Part shown: positions 50,801 to 60,624 of the stretch, piece after piece
Layout: each line of letters starts with the position of its first letter
Numbering within the stretch: position 1 is the stretch's first letter
Assembly: GCF_000755165.1 (NCBI RefSeq)
Contig: NC_025877.1
Coordinates: 783,653 to 847,652, forward strand
Length of the DNA stretch: 64,000 bases
Direction: 5' to 3'
Source of the DNA: Leishmania panamensis
Taxonomy: Eukaryota > Euglenozoa > Kinetoplastea > Trypanosomatida > Trypanosomatidae
Notes under the pieces: model-generated
What the model was told of the DNA's origin: nothing
The model's database searches: none
What the model saw: only the letters and a program-made list of their open reading frames with translations
Position numbers and translations under genes: made by a program

Positions 50801-51356
50801 GGCGCTTGCGGATGTGCGAATCGAGTGCGCGCCAGCTTGGGTACACGTTTGCGCAGAAACTGCACGCTTGCTGTCTCGTTGTGCTTTCAGTTCCCCGTGA
50901 ACGGACCATGTGTCTCTCCCTGGACAGAGTTGCACGCGATGGAGGCGATCTAGCACGCTGCTGCACCGGTCCGACGTCACGGGACTGCTGCTTGTACAGT
51001 GCTACAGTCTCGCGGAGCTCTATGAGCGCTTCAAAGGCCGCTGCGCGCTCTTCCTCGCACCGTCGAAGCTGCGCAGTCACTTGTTGCGCCCGCCTCTCCT
51101 CGCTTTTTCGGCAGTGCCTCAGGTACTGAATGGTGCATTGCATCGCTTCGAGAAGCTGCCTGGTGGTGTCAAGTGCCTGGTGTGAGCGAAACCAATCCTT
51201 CGGCAACTGAACGGGGTGCCAGCCCATCTCGTGAATGGTCGCCTCCTTTATATCCCTCGTGCTGGTGCCGTCGGCGTTGTACAGAGCCTCGGTATCGACG
51301 AGGGAGAGAGAGGTGGCATCGCAAGGTGGGTTGTAGAGGCGGAAGCGAAATGGCAT
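47829..51356 (-). CDS. DZIP1-like zinc-finger protein, probable basal-body/ciliogenesis factor
   Basis: Protein of 1175 residues from an ATG. The N-terminus follows the DZIP1/Iguana pattern. FRFRLYNP is at the very start. LLEAMQCTIQYLRHCRKSEE (68-87) resembles the family's L-x-x-A-Q-L-T-I-E-Y-L-L-H-S-Q helix. A coiled coil (about 85-125) and a single C2H2 finger at C165-X2-C168-X12-H181-X4-H186 (CSFCANVYPSWRALDSHIRK) follow. The finger spacing and RRH-like end equal those of DZIP1. A second coil (EEISELRMSMAKLIEQQAML) is near 255-280. DZIP1 proteins sit at the basal body and transition zone. The rest, about 300-1100, is disordered, Ser/Pro/Thr-rich and species-variable. Near the C-terminus are two odd Tyr-Ser stretches (EAYSYSVEVQ and EGYSYYTYSYSYSDD). 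The last 20 residues are basic (KKPKGLFTRLFSKKGK). The subgroup call rests on pattern, not alignment. Confidence 0.75.
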   Translation of the reverse strand: MPFRFRLYNPPCDATSLSLVDTEALYNADGTSTRDIKEATIHEMGWHPVQLPKDWFRSHQALDTTRQLLEAMQCTIQYLRHCRKSEERRAQQVTAQLRRCEEERAAAFEALIELRETVALYKQQSRDVGPVQQRARSPPSRATLSRERHMVRSRGTESTTRQQACSFCANVYPSWRALDSHIRKRHKRSEGCVAMSATSAPLSLEVQKQQEHPKATTRAPTLAHQTPSDSLFVGNAPPVLHEAGRKWDDCSLREEISELRMSMAKLIEQQAMLYRGLSPSYVAAVPQQSADEAATAAAVVASTGPLPDLQQHGSGSHEEEDILLRIQRDLLHTGTQLQQLQRAFESESAARGCGATDARDTLNLRDDLSHSEQRRQQLDSLKVPLGVRAVQELNPQNILHPPSLTESGHNAGAVRRRESVGDSLVIVSPITPLGAVTATSHHALGNQEGTTPALAQKHVRAATCTVSESLHSNLSGPCSPSETRRPTGAVGTTLPSPLSALGIHVSSGGGDSAAAAAAARRHENVTPQSTSHFPPSDSSVNAGNQSASREPETPTPLLPSSSFRGHLPWIEPDSATARIGTEDAVSANRYGSAPRVEATSWACGGLLLGAKLEVPEKRKAFSTSTRQDAMPSPNITAAGREVNSKSGLVTATSTGAPQRCDIMRSSEAISPGEACGRSSSTMQVLQVGVDTVHFAPSQLKVTQDKGQSGTHVPPREKPPPVTQTALTPAPNISGSVPSLGSTVADADRLQCLHAEAHGCIATGAGVAKRSSVGNVSESPPSRPRVPTVRVEESLVSTEQPACYSARKVIPVVHLVPEAPSELGNVLPQDPEKRRQEPMHGDALSPSAVSLPPMLGLDGHFQHRMLPEEPQRRGGNEDSRERKTDSKEAYSYSVEVQPLEALTQDDAVDGLFSTRFDATMEEGSNMRDDGLGGLVMEDVSNDELADAAPHAAEKVRSSQLSTFGDAGVDGKVEAHRVTSCSFPGPTEGGKQTPSQADSPPMESVSEGYSYYTYSYSYSDDKEEAIVASQETNAVEFCIDDVRQKNPQASSISEGAAVGRSGLPFRADVTPAAHDTEALKFGTVKAQRQDVRTASAERQKKSDQSVKGNARQPTSQQEAPSRRQRAPANVNRGGGQVSDEVATVPLRKFSSLFAPESQQVLKKPKGLFTRLFSKKGK

Positions 51357-54300
51357 AGGATGCGACTTCGCAGAGTGCGCTAATTTCTTCTCGTTCGCTG
51401 CGACTTGAGTTTCGGTCGCCTGTCAAGTCGTTGGTGCGATCCTTCGCGATGATGGATTTATGTTGACTGGCTAACCTTCTATGTAGGGTTGCTCGAGGGG
51501 TGCCTCTAGCAGGCGTAGTGAGGTCTGTAGGCGTCTATGGTGTTCGTAATGGATGCGAGCGGTTTTGCTAGTGGGACACTCCAATGAATGTGGTACTCTA
51601 AGTGGCACTTGGCAAATCATCCACTCCTCGCCCCCTGTCGACCCCCTCCCTCTCCGAGAACTGCAACGTGAGACGCAGCTGGCAGAGGCTTTGGGGAGCG
51701 GCCACACGTGCTGGTGAGACTGTTGTGCGACAAGGACCTGCAACCACACCAAAGCGAGAACGTAAAACAAAGGGGAGAGGGAGAGAGCTGCAGGAAGAGT
51801 AGTGGCAGAGCGGTGCTCGGCAGATACAGGGTGGGGTGCGAGAATACTACAGATGTGAGGTGAAATTGCACAATCGAGCCGTAGGAGACCTCCAGGATTC
51901 ACTTCTCAGAGGAGAAAAGAAGCGCATAGTACTGCATGCCGCGCATCTTCGACAGTGGATCACGCGAGGATGCGCCCACACAGAGACCCCAACTTGTGTT
52001 TTCCTCTGCCGCTGCTTTGGGGGTCTAACGGCATAGAGAATACCCCTCTCCACTACCGTGGAGCTCGTCTGTACTGCCATTGTGCTAGACGACCTGCGTT
52101 TCTCGCTGCCTGTCGCTTACACACGTGCTGGGGGAACCGGAGCAGCCCCATCGATCCCAAGAAAAACGCACCAACAGCCGCCCTTCTTTCTGAACGCGCC
52201 GCCCCACCACAGCCAAGTCGGTCAATCGCCATGCGCACAACCACAGCCCACCTCTGCATCCGTCACACCGCCGCGGTTGAATCCTCGGCCATGTGAGCCG
52301 AAGCGCCCTGCCGCCGAATCGGGTTATGTGCCGCACGGTGCCTTTCTTCGCCCCTTCTCCTCATAGGTGGGGTGGGTACGAGGCCACATGGATTCGAGTA
52401 GAGAGCACCCCTTGATCCACGCGGGTCACGACGAGGATCCTGCTCGGTGGCGGTGGCGGTGGGGTCTGTCGTGCGGGTACCATGAGGATGGTATAGGTCT
52501 CTACCGCATCAGCTCAAGGAGCTATTTCGCTCACTTCAAGTCAGGGCCCTGTGACACTCTGCTTCGCCGCCGTCGTACTAAGCGGCACTCGCAAACGTGG
52601 ACACGAGAGAGAGAGAGAGGAGCGTTGGGGGTGGTAAGTCACATCCTCTAAGGAGGAAAGAGACGGACAGAGGGAGAAACACAACAACCACAACCACAAC
52701 AAAGGAAAAAAGACGGCGATACATAAAAAAGAAGAAAACAACAAAAAAAANNNNNNNNNNNNNNNNNNNNNNNNNNNNNNNNNNNNNNNNNNNNNNNNNN
52801 NNNNNNNNNNNNNNNNNNNNNNNNNNNNNNNNNNNNNNNNNNNNNNNNNNNNNNNNNNNNNNNNNNNNNNNNNNNNNNNNNNNNNNNNNNNNNNNNNNNN
52901 NNNNNNNNNNNNNNNNNNNNNNNNNNNNNNNNNNNNNNNNNNNNNNNNNNNNNNNNNNNNNNNNNNNNNNNNNNNNNNNNNNNNNNNNNNNNNNNNNNNN
53001 NNNNNNNNNNNNNNNNNNNNNNNNNNNNNNNNNNNNNNNNNNNNNNNNNNNNNNNNNNNNNNNNNNNNNNNNNNNNNNNNNNNNNNNNNNNNNNNNNNNN
53101 NNNNNNNNNNNNNNNNNNNNNNNNNNNNNNNNNNNNNNNNNNNNNNNNNNNNNNNNNNNNNNNNNNNNNNNNNNNNNNNNNNNNNNNNNNNNNNNNNNNN
53201 NNNNNNNNNNNNNNNNNNNNNNNNNNNNNNNNNNNNNNNNNNNNNNNNNNNNNNNNNNNNNNNNNNNNNNNNNNNNNNNNNNNNNNNNNNNNNNNNNNNN
53301 NNNNNNNNNNNNNNNNNNNNNNNNNNNNNNNNNNNNNNNNNNNNNNNNNNNNNNNNNNNNNNNNNNNNNNNNNNNNNNNNNNNNNNNNNNNNNNNNNNNN
53401 NNNNNNNNNNNNNNNNNNNNNNNNNNNNNNNNNNNNNNNNNNNNNNNNNNNNNNNNNNNNNNNNNNNNNNNNNNNNNNNNNNNNNNNNNNNNNNNNNNNN
53501 NNNNNNNNNNNNNNNNNNNNNNNNNNNNNNNNNNNNNNNNNNNNNNNNNNNNNNNNNNNNNNNNNNNNNNNNNNNNNNNNNNNNNNNNNNNNNNNNNNNN
53601 NNNNNNNNNNNNNNNNNNNNNNNNNNNNNNNNNNNNNNNNNNNNNNNNNNNNNNNNNNNNNNNNNNNGACGGGTCCCTCGCTGCCGGGAAGAGTAAGGGC
53701 GACAAAGAAAGAGAAAAAAGGTACACAAACCTAAGAGACCAGGAAAGTGAATTCCCAAGTGAGTACGGAGTCCCGTCGCACCGTCACAAGAGAGACACCG
53801 CCGGAACCGAAGAGAACACAGCAGAACCTGAGAGCAATGAGCTCTGAAGTGTCCACCACCAACGACGCCTCTGTGAGAGAGCCGCTGTGCGCAGGACAGG
53901 CTGCTATGCGTTAGTGGAGACATGCAAGCACGTGTATACCGTAGAGACGCTGGTGCCCACAGAACAAAGGTGCACGACAGAAAGTCTCCCCCAAAGAGGG
54001 GGAGAGAGCGAGGAAAGCGGGAGGGGGAAGTATCACCCATCTTGATTGGGCTAGTTAACGTCGGAGAGAGGGTTGAGCGCGAGCATCAGTGATGCACACG
54101 GAGGGACGCATACACCGCACACCCACCTGGTACAGTGCGGATGCCCACTTGCGCCTTTGTTTGTCTGCTTCGTCTCGCAAAGAAAAAGTCCACACAAAAG
54201 GAGAAAAAAGTCAGTACAAAACCCCGGCACGCGTGAGAACAGGCGGAGGAGGCGGGGGAGTACGCCATGAGAGAGGACGCAGAAAAGCCAGCGCCACAGA

Positions 54301-54839
54301 GAAGGAATGAAACAAGCGGAGAGAAGAAGCGATGATACACAGCAGAAGTAAAGACACGCACACGGGCACACCAGGGCTCAGAGAATGAGAGGAGGTGCAC
54401 AGAACATGAGCGTGTAAGAAGGTGCACCTTCCCCACCATAGCCACCACTTTGGTTTCTTTCGCGTGCAGCGGTAGGGAACTGTGAGGGGTTTCTGGAGGC
54501 AAAGACTCGAAAACACACAGTGGGAGCAGCGTCAGTGTGACGACTTGTTCACCTGCCCAGTTCAATCGCATCGAAAGAGAGACAGAGAGGGTATGGGACG
54601 CCCAATGCGCTGATACAAACATTCCAGCTTCAGTTCATCGAGCGAGGAGCATGCGCAAGGGTACAAAGTACTCCCACCCCTGTGTGTTTGTGTGGGAGGG
54701 ATCTCGTTATCCATCACCCTCCCTCTCTCAACATGTGCCTCCGTGCATATGCAAAGGCGCGAATCCTCGTCATTCTGTCACAACTTCGCTTGTCGTTGGT
54801 GCGGCAGCCACACACACACATATGTTCCTGCCAACTACA
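51357..54839. other. 3.5-kb spacer between the DZIP1-like and S1P lyase genes, with gap
   Basis: No supported gene in the readable parts. The stretch at 52050-52560 is complex and GC-rich and carries the 22-base match to 65-86. A/G-rich runs flank the gap on both sides. A gene hidden in the gap cannot be excluded, but the flanks do not carry a continuing frame with coding character. Confidence 0.5.
52751..53667. other. Assembly gap (917 N)
   Basis: Run of 917 N preceded by an A8 run and AAC/AAG-rich sequence. The exact length suggests an estimated scaffold gap rather than a fixed-size placeholder. Frames that read through it are meaningless. Confidence 0.98.
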
Positions 54840-56453
54840 TCAGGCTTGGTAGTACTTGCTGAGAAACTCACGGAGCACATCCTTGACAATCGTGCCATCG
54901 GGAACGCGTTGCGCTGTGCCGTAGAGCGTGCTGCTCGATTCCCCGACTATGGGCTTTTTCCCCTCGGCGATGAGCTTCTTGCTCTCGGCAAAGAGAGTGG
55001 CGCCAATCTCTTTCACGTCGCGCAAGAAGCGAGCTGTGACCGCCGGCGGCGTCTGCAACAGCGTCACACTAAACTGCAAACCGGATGGGAACTGAAGGTT
55101 GTTGAGCACCCAGCCACGTAACTTGAGAGCGTCACCAAGACGGAATATGTCGATCTCACTGCTCGTAAAGGCAAAGACGCTTGCGGTTGGCTCGCCAATA
55201 ATGCGGATGTAAGGCAGCTTGCGCAGCTCCGTCGTCATCGTCTCGCGTGCCAGGACGATTTTGTTGCAGCAGTCTACGTAGCCCTTTTCGCCCATGCGTA
55301 CCATTGCCGCCCATGTGCCGGCAATGACGTTGCCTGGCTTCGACCCGCTCACCGCAGGTGAGCAGTACATACCACCGGGCCACTCGGCAACACAGCAGAA
55401 CTGGAAGCTACGCAGTTCCTTCGAGCGGTACATCACTGTCGACGTCCCCTTTGGCGCGTAGCCGTATTTGTGCGTGTCGCACGAGATCGATGTGACGCCG
55501 CGGTTGCGGAAGTCCACAACGGGCGTCGCGCGGCCAGTCTTCTCGAGGAAGGGCATGATGAAGCCGCCCAGACAACAGTCAACGTGCATGCCGATGCCAT
55601 GTTTGTAGGCGATCTCCGCAATCTCTTCGATGGGGTCGACCACGCCATGCGGAAAGTTTGGTGCCGACGCTGCGATGGCGATCGTGTCGTATCGGATGTA
55701 TTTCTCCATCTCCTTTGGATCCACGCGACCGGTGTCTGCCAGCACTGGGACTTTGATGAGGTCAATATTAAAGTACTCCGCGCCCTTGTCGAACGCGGGG
55801 TGAATTGTGATGGGTGCCACCACAGATGGGTGTTCGATCCCCCGCGTCTTGCGTCCCCAGTCGCGGTACGTCTTGAGGGCCATCATGATGCTCTCCGTGC
55901 CTCCGGATGTCACTGCGCCGCCGGCGTCCGGAAGCAAATGGCCATTGAACATATGCAACACCATGGACACAATCTCCGCCTCCATCTTGCGCGTCGCGCC
56001 GAAGATGTCGCTGTGCAGCGGGTTGCTCCACTGGAAGATGGCCATGACGTCGTTCATGAAGGCAGTGTGCGACGTACCACCGTGGTAGACGGTTCCGCTA
56101 AAGCCGCCCTCCTCGTAGCTGAGATCGAGGTCTTTGTGAAGCTGGGCGACCAACTGTAGCACCTCTGCCTCCGAGCGAGACTCCTTCGGCAGCGTGAGGA
56201 CTTTGAACTCACCCTCCTTCGACGGCATCTTAATCCCACTTACCGCTTTCCTGACCTCCTTACGGATGATGGGGCCCGCTAGGGAGCGGATGCCACGCCA
56301 CACCGCCTGGTAGGTGCGCTTCGTTAAGCGGCCATCGCGGAAGCAGTCTACGGCAATGCGCACCGCCACGCCGCAACTGAGGGTGATGATGATAACTTGC
56401 GTTGGACTGCAGTACTTCAGTCGCTCGTTGAGGTACTGGGAGATAGTGGTCAT
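54840..56453 (-). CDS. SPL: Sphingosine-1-phosphate lyase
   Basis: Predicted 537 residues from the ATG at 56451-56453 (MTTISQYLNERL); the longer frame to 56540 begins only at TTG. The enzyme is a PLP-dependent lyase of the ER membrane that splits sphingoid-base phosphates into a fatty aldehyde and phosphoethanolamine. Landmarks: a hydrophobic N-terminal segment VIIITLSCGVAVRIAVDCF (about 19-37) for membrane anchoring; GTVYHGGTSHTAFMNDVMA; the substrate-site SNPLHSDIF; GGAVTSGGTESIMMALKTYR (about 180-200); the HVDCCLGGFIMPF block; and SCDTHKYGYAPKGTS (about 320-334), whose Lys binds PLP. All expected residues are present and length matches the family. In Leishmania this step is known to supply ethanolamine phosphate for phospholipid synthesis. 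Confident assignment. Confidence 0.95.
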   Translation of the reverse strand: MTTISQYLNERLKYCSPTQVIIITLSCGVAVRIAVDCFRDGRLTKRTYQAVWRGIRSLAGPIIRKEVRKAVSGIKMPSKEGEFKVLTLPKESRSEAEVLQLVAQLHKDLDLSYEEGGFSGTVYHGGTSHTAFMNDVMAIFQWSNPLHSDIFGATRKMEAEIVSMVLHMFNGHLLPDAGGAVTSGGTESIMMALKTYRDWGRKTRGIEHPSVVAPITIHPAFDKGAEYFNIDLIKVPVLADTGRVDPKEMEKYIRYDTIAIAASAPNFPHGVVDPIEEIAEIAYKHGIGMHVDCCLGGFIMPFLEKTGRATPVVDFRNRGVTSISCDTHKYGYAPKGTSTVMYRSKELRSFQFCCVAEWPGGMYCSPAVSGSKPGNVIAGTWAAMVRMGEKGYVDCCNKIVLARETMTTELRKLPYIRIIGEPTASVFAFTSSEIDIFRLGDALKLRGWVLNNLQFPSGLQFSVTLLQTPPAVTARFLRDVKEIGATLFAESKKLIAEGKKPIVGESSSTLYGTAQRVPDGTIVKDVLREFLSKYYQA

Positions 56454-56540
56454 TATGGCTTCGTCGTGCGTGCACGGCAGCACACGGTCAGTGGCTGACG
56501 GCGGCGTTGTCGTGGCGGAGGTGTTTCGGGTGAGTGGCAA

Positions 56541-56553
56541 TATATATATATAT
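56541..56553. repeat. (AT)n run in SPL 5' region
   Basis: A short palindromic (TA)n run flanked by CAA and TTG, just above the TTG that opens the frame. It would lie within the predicted 5'UTR. Confidence 0.85.
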
Positions 56554-56576
56554 TGCTAGGGCGGCGAGGGGTGTGG

Positions 56577-56578
56577 CT
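56577..56578 (-). promoter_or_regulatory. Candidate spliced-leader acceptor AG, SPL gene
   Basis: On the sense strand a pyrimidine-rich tract (about 56585-56625, CCTTTTTCCTTTTCCCTTCGC) is followed by this AG. The 5'UTR would be about 123 bases and would include the (AT)n run at 56541-56553. Confidence 0.45.
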
Positions 56579-58932
56579 AACAGAGGTAAACAAAAAAGCG
56601 AAGGGAAAAGGAAAAAGGTGGAGGACACCGAAGCAGCAGTGCAGACAGCCTTCCTTCACAGTTGAAGGGATGAGTGCGCACAGACGGCTCCAGTCGATCA
56701 CGTGGGGTGCGCACGTACGCACTGCTCCGCAAAGCTACAGAGAAAAGAAAAACAACGAGACGGCAAATAGCGTAAGTGATGGTCAAGGCGGCTAAATAGA
56801 CAGCGCAGTGAAGCCAAGGCATATCCTCTACATTCGAGTGTATACCTCTCGTGCTTTCGGTGCCAACTGTCGTTGCCTTGCCGCACAGTTAGTTCCGCGC
56901 TGGTGAAACCCACTGAAAATACGAGCTAACGACCACAGCAAAAAAAAAAAAACGGGGACCCACTCCAGGAACTCGGATGTGTGGTGGTTAGACAAAGACG
57001 CTAGTGAGAGGAGGAGGAAAAGCCGAAAACCGTGCGGGTGGTAACAAGGCTAGCTACCGCACAGAAGGCAAGAGGACGGGTGGATCGTCTGACAGCAAAG
57101 GAAAACCCGCAGCAGTGAGTGCCCAATGTCGTGAGGGGAAACAATGATGGCAGAGAGAGAGAAGGCAGAGGGGGCAACGTTGTTCCGCTTGAAGTAATGA
57201 GAGGACTGCAAGGAGCTCCAGCGCGAATAGTAAGGAGGAGGGGGCGAACGGTGGGAAAAGGGTAAAGGCGGTAGACAATGGACGCTGGGGCAAGTGTGTC
57301 TGGAAGCAAATTGAGTCAGCGTGGCAGAGGAGGGGCGGAAATCAACTCTCAGACAGACCGTCGTACCTAATCCAAAGTAAAGCTGCCAGCAAAGAACAGC
57401 GACGTAAGGGGAGTGGGCAAAGACACCCAATTTCCAGTGGGATAACGATGGATCGTGTCAATGCGACGGACGGCGCCACACATATAGCCGTCGACAGAAC
57501 GGAGAGAGGGAAGCGAGCTCTATGGGGTCGGTCCGGAAGAGGAAAAAACAGACAAAGAAACGAGAGGGACACGATAGAGGGAAGGAGGGGCAGAGAGATG
57601 GAGAGAGTGGAGTGGAGTATGTGAGACTTTCAACAGCCCCCCCGAAAAAAAGACAGCGATGATCGCACGCTGTAAAGAGATCATGAGGTAGAAAACATCT
57701 CTTTCATTTGATGCTCATCCATCGGTGGTTAGGGGAGTGAAGTGGACGATCATGACTCTATCAAGGCCAGCAGCCATCACCATCGGTGCAAAACGCCAAC
57801 AAGGAACACGTGAATGCACCCCACGAGTCTGCTCCGCCATCCTCCCGGGACCCTTTACTCTGCTCATGAGCGTCATGAAGGTGGTGTGCTTGCCAAATTT
57901 TTAGCGGATACTAGAGGTCCATCACGGACCTGCCTCATCATGCTGTTATTTTGAGTTTACGTGTGTGTGAAAGTATGTTGTTGATTCGCACAAGTGTAAA
58001 AGAGAGAGGGTGGGGGAGGCGTAGGTGAAGAGAGCCGCAGGCGCACCCCTCCTTTCGCGCTATGCAGATGACAGGTTGATGGGCAACGTCCATGAGGGAT
58101 GGACAACGAAGAAGAAAAAAAACAGACAGACAGAGAGACGAACACCTACTCACAGTCCAGAGGTGTACAGACGGACAGCCGCAGCTGAGGGGCGGAGGGT
58201 TCGATTGGTGGCCCTGGTTGAGTAATATGGCGTAAGGAGAGTGGTAAAGAAGCAAACAACACAAAAAAAAAACAGAAAGGGGGTGTATGTAGAATCGCAG
58301 TAAAGATACATCCCTCTAACACTGCCGTCCTCCGCAGGGGTGTGGTCGAGCCTCTTCGTTCTCCCTCTGACATACTACCCCTCCCTATCACGCAATACAT
58401 CCCCCTCCCTGCACCCGCGCTTCCTTGTATGTCCGCACCCGTAGAAACACACGTGTTCTCCTGTTTGCGCTTGTGTCACACGCAGATGCGCACAGCAGCA
58501 CAACAAGTCATAACAGAGTGAGGGAGAAAGAGAAGGCGCTGGAGAGATGCAGAGAGCTGGTCTATGGTGACAACGAATCTAATTTTCCCTGTTTCCTTCT
58601 GCCGCTACGGACCAGAGAGAGAGAGAGAAAGCGAAAGGAACACCAACGGTTCAATAGCGTACACACAACAGCGGGCTGCATGACCACAGCCACAGATCTC
58701 CCCGTACACAGTCACCATGAGGACAGCCAAGCAGAAAACACCATATCTCAGCAGCTGCAGCCACCAACACCGCAACAAAGGAGCCCCCAAATGCGTGCCG
58801 GCATACTGCATAGTGAGTCAAACTCCCCAGTCGCACCGTTCTGCAGACGTCGCTCTCGCCTCTGGTGCGACGTGCGCGTTCTTCCACTCATTTCGCGTGG
58901 CACACTGCTTCTCTTCACCCTGGTGCTTCTGC

Positions 58933-60624
58933 CTAGAAGAGGACGGTGAGAGACTCAGAGGGATAGAAGATGAAGCAGGCAGCGATGCGGGGGTGCAGGT
59001 CCGCCACCACGACGCCACAATCGTCACGGTCGTTGATGACAACTCGAAGGCTGCCTTCATCACCGTCGTACACGAAGCGAACGTGGTCGCCGTTACGGCA
59101 TACAGGAAGGTGGCACACTGCAGAGGTGTAGCGGCCGATTCGGCCGTCAGTCACGCCGGCGCAGGTTGGCTTCCAGTAGAACCCCTCCGGCACCTGAGCT
59201 GCCTGCGATGGCTTTTCGACCACGCCTATGAAGGAGTCAGAGATGGAGTCGAGACGCACCTGCCACGATACCACACCGCGGTCCTCTGGGAACTGCCCAA
59301 GGAGTGTGCGGAACATCTCTTTGCTGCGTACCCCAATCTGCGTAGCGCCACCGCCGCGCGCGACACAGCGCAGTCGAACTCCTTCCGCTAGTACGGTCGC
59401 CTCCACATCGTCGTCAACAGGGAATGTGAGTCGGAGGGGCATAGAGAGACGATTGCCAGCGAAGGAGAAGACAGAGGCACCACTATTGATGGACATTTTG
59501 CTTGCGTCTTTAAGCCTGGCAGATCGGTTCAATCTAGGAAGGATGTGTTGGTTGTGCTCTACTGTTTGCAAATCTAGATCAATGCCGAGGCTTGTCAAAG
59601 TCATCTCGCCCAGGTCAACCACCTTGAAGCCGCTCCCAGTCACGGCAGGAAGATCGGTATTGAGGCAGTTGCCTAACTGTGAGTGCCGCTGCAGCACCTC
59701 GTCGTCTGTGCCGCTGTTCTGAATCGAGCGAAACTGCAGGAGAGTCGCGTTGATGTTGTTTAGCTTGTCGAGGTATTGCTGTCGCGACGCTGTCAAGGTG
59801 GCATCACCACTATCGCGAAGTTTTGTCAGGGTGCGCCGTACCTCCAACTCGCGCTGCATGAGCTGCTGCTTGAACGTCTCAAAGCGTTCTGTCACCGTGT
59901 TCTCAACAGCATCATAGGTGTCAGTGTAGAGCACCGAGACGCGATTCATCTCTGCCGCCTGTTGCTCAAGTCGGTGCTTCACCTCGACGAGAGATTGCAT
60001 GTCACGCGACAGTTGCTGCCGCGCCTCTGCAGCGGCTGCCGCTACCGTTACGTGCAGGTGGTCGCGATGCGGTCCAACCTGTAGGCAGTAGGCGCAACAA
60101 ATCTGTCGGCACTGGGAGCAGAAAAATTCGGCTCGGTACTCCTCATGCCCGCGCAGCTGACATCGACGCATGAAGTTGCGACTCGACTCGCTAAGCTTGC
60201 CAATGGCATGATCACGTTTGGCACTGTTCCTGTGCACCGCAATGGAGCACTCCTCACAGTACACACACCTGCACTCACCGCACTGCACTTTAGCCGTCGT
60301 CGTCTCGCACCACTGGCATGTCGGCCGATCGGGCATGTCGCGTGACAACATCTCAACGTACACCTCCGCCTCGTGGTCTGCGTACTGGGCGAGGTTATGC
60401 GAGTGGAGTTCGGTGTGAGACGTACCGCATAGTGGGCACTGCAAGCCGCTGTTGCCGCTCTCGGCCAGTCGTATGCGGATGCACTTGGCGCAGAAAGAGT
60501 GGTTGCACTCGAGTGTTAGCGGTTGGTTCAGCACATTGAAGCAGATGCCACACGTGATGACACGTGCAGACATGATCTTAGAGATGCGTGGCGGTGTGCC
60601 AGCGGAGTAAGACGGTAGCGCCAT
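58933..60624 (-). CDS. TRIM-like protein: RING, two B-boxes, coiled coil, SPRY-like end
   Basis: Predicted 563 residues from the ATG at 60622-60624 (MALPSYSAG); the longer frame to 60717 begins only at GTG. RING finger C3HC4: C25, C28, C40, H42, C45, C48, C63, C66 (CGICFNVLNQPLTLECNHSF). First B-box about 103-139 (C103, C106, C115, C118, C123, C126, H131, H139). Second B-box about 155-189 (C155, H160, C169, C172, C177, C180, H186, H189). A coiled coil follows to about 320 (QLSRDMQSLVEVKHRLEQQA). The last 150 residues resemble a SPRY/B30.2 sandwich: GVVSWQVRLDSISDSFIGVV, EGFYWKPTCAG, GDHVRFVYDGDEGSLRVVIN, RIAACFIFYPSESLTVLF. The RING makes a ubiquitin E3 ligase likely and the SPRY-like part probably binds the target. 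An alternative start, M18 (MSARVITCG), lies at 60573. Confidence 0.87.
   Translation of the reverse strand: MALPSYSAGTPPRISKIMSARVITCGICFNVLNQPLTLECNHSFCAKCIRIRLAESGNSGLQCPLCGTSHTELHSHNLAQYADHEAEVYVEMLSRDMPDRPTCQWCETTTAKVQCGECRCVYCEECSIAVHRNSAKRDHAIGKLSESSRNFMRRCQLRGHEEYRAEFFCSQCRQICCAYCLQVGPHRDHLHVTVAAAAAEARQQLSRDMQSLVEVKHRLEQQAAEMNRVSVLYTDTYDAVENTVTERFETFKQQLMQRELEVRRTLTKLRDSGDATLTASRQQYLDKLNNINATLLQFRSIQNSGTDDEVLQRHSQLGNCLNTDLPAVTGSGFKVVDLGEMTLTSLGIDLDLQTVEHNQHILPRLNRSARLKDASKMSINSGASVFSFAGNRLSMPLRLTFPVDDDVEATVLAEGVRLRCVARGGGATQIGVRSKEMFRTLLGQFPEDRGVVSWQVRLDSISDSFIGVVEKPSQAAQVPEGFYWKPTCAGVTDGRIGRYTSAVCHLPVCRNGDHVRFVYDGDEGSLRVVINDRDDCGVVVADLHPRIAACFIFYPSESLTVLF

Larger units (their letters stand above)
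56454..58932. other. Spacer between the SPL and TRIM-like genes
   Basis: About 2.5 kb with no supported gene. It holds an A12 run at 56940-56952, GAGA-rich stretches at 57140-57170 and 57560-57610, an A10 run near 58262-58271 and an (AG)n run at about 58615-58628. The stretch at 57700-57950 is complex, non-repetitive sequence without a clear frame. Confidence 0.5.

Noticed and set aside
52541..54040. Frames of 380-500 residues through the gap on both strands
   Set aside because: They exist only because N codons are not stops; the flanking residues are translations of simple purine and pyrimidine runs.
56454..56540. N-terminal extension of S1P lyase
   Set aside because: It starts at TTG, not ATG; the ATG at 56453 gives the length expected of the enzyme. 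The same reasoning removed GTG or TTG extensions of six other genes.
58190..58215. GGTTCGATT resembling a tRNA T-loop
   Set aside because: No acceptor stem, anticodon arm or matching D-loop could be built around it.
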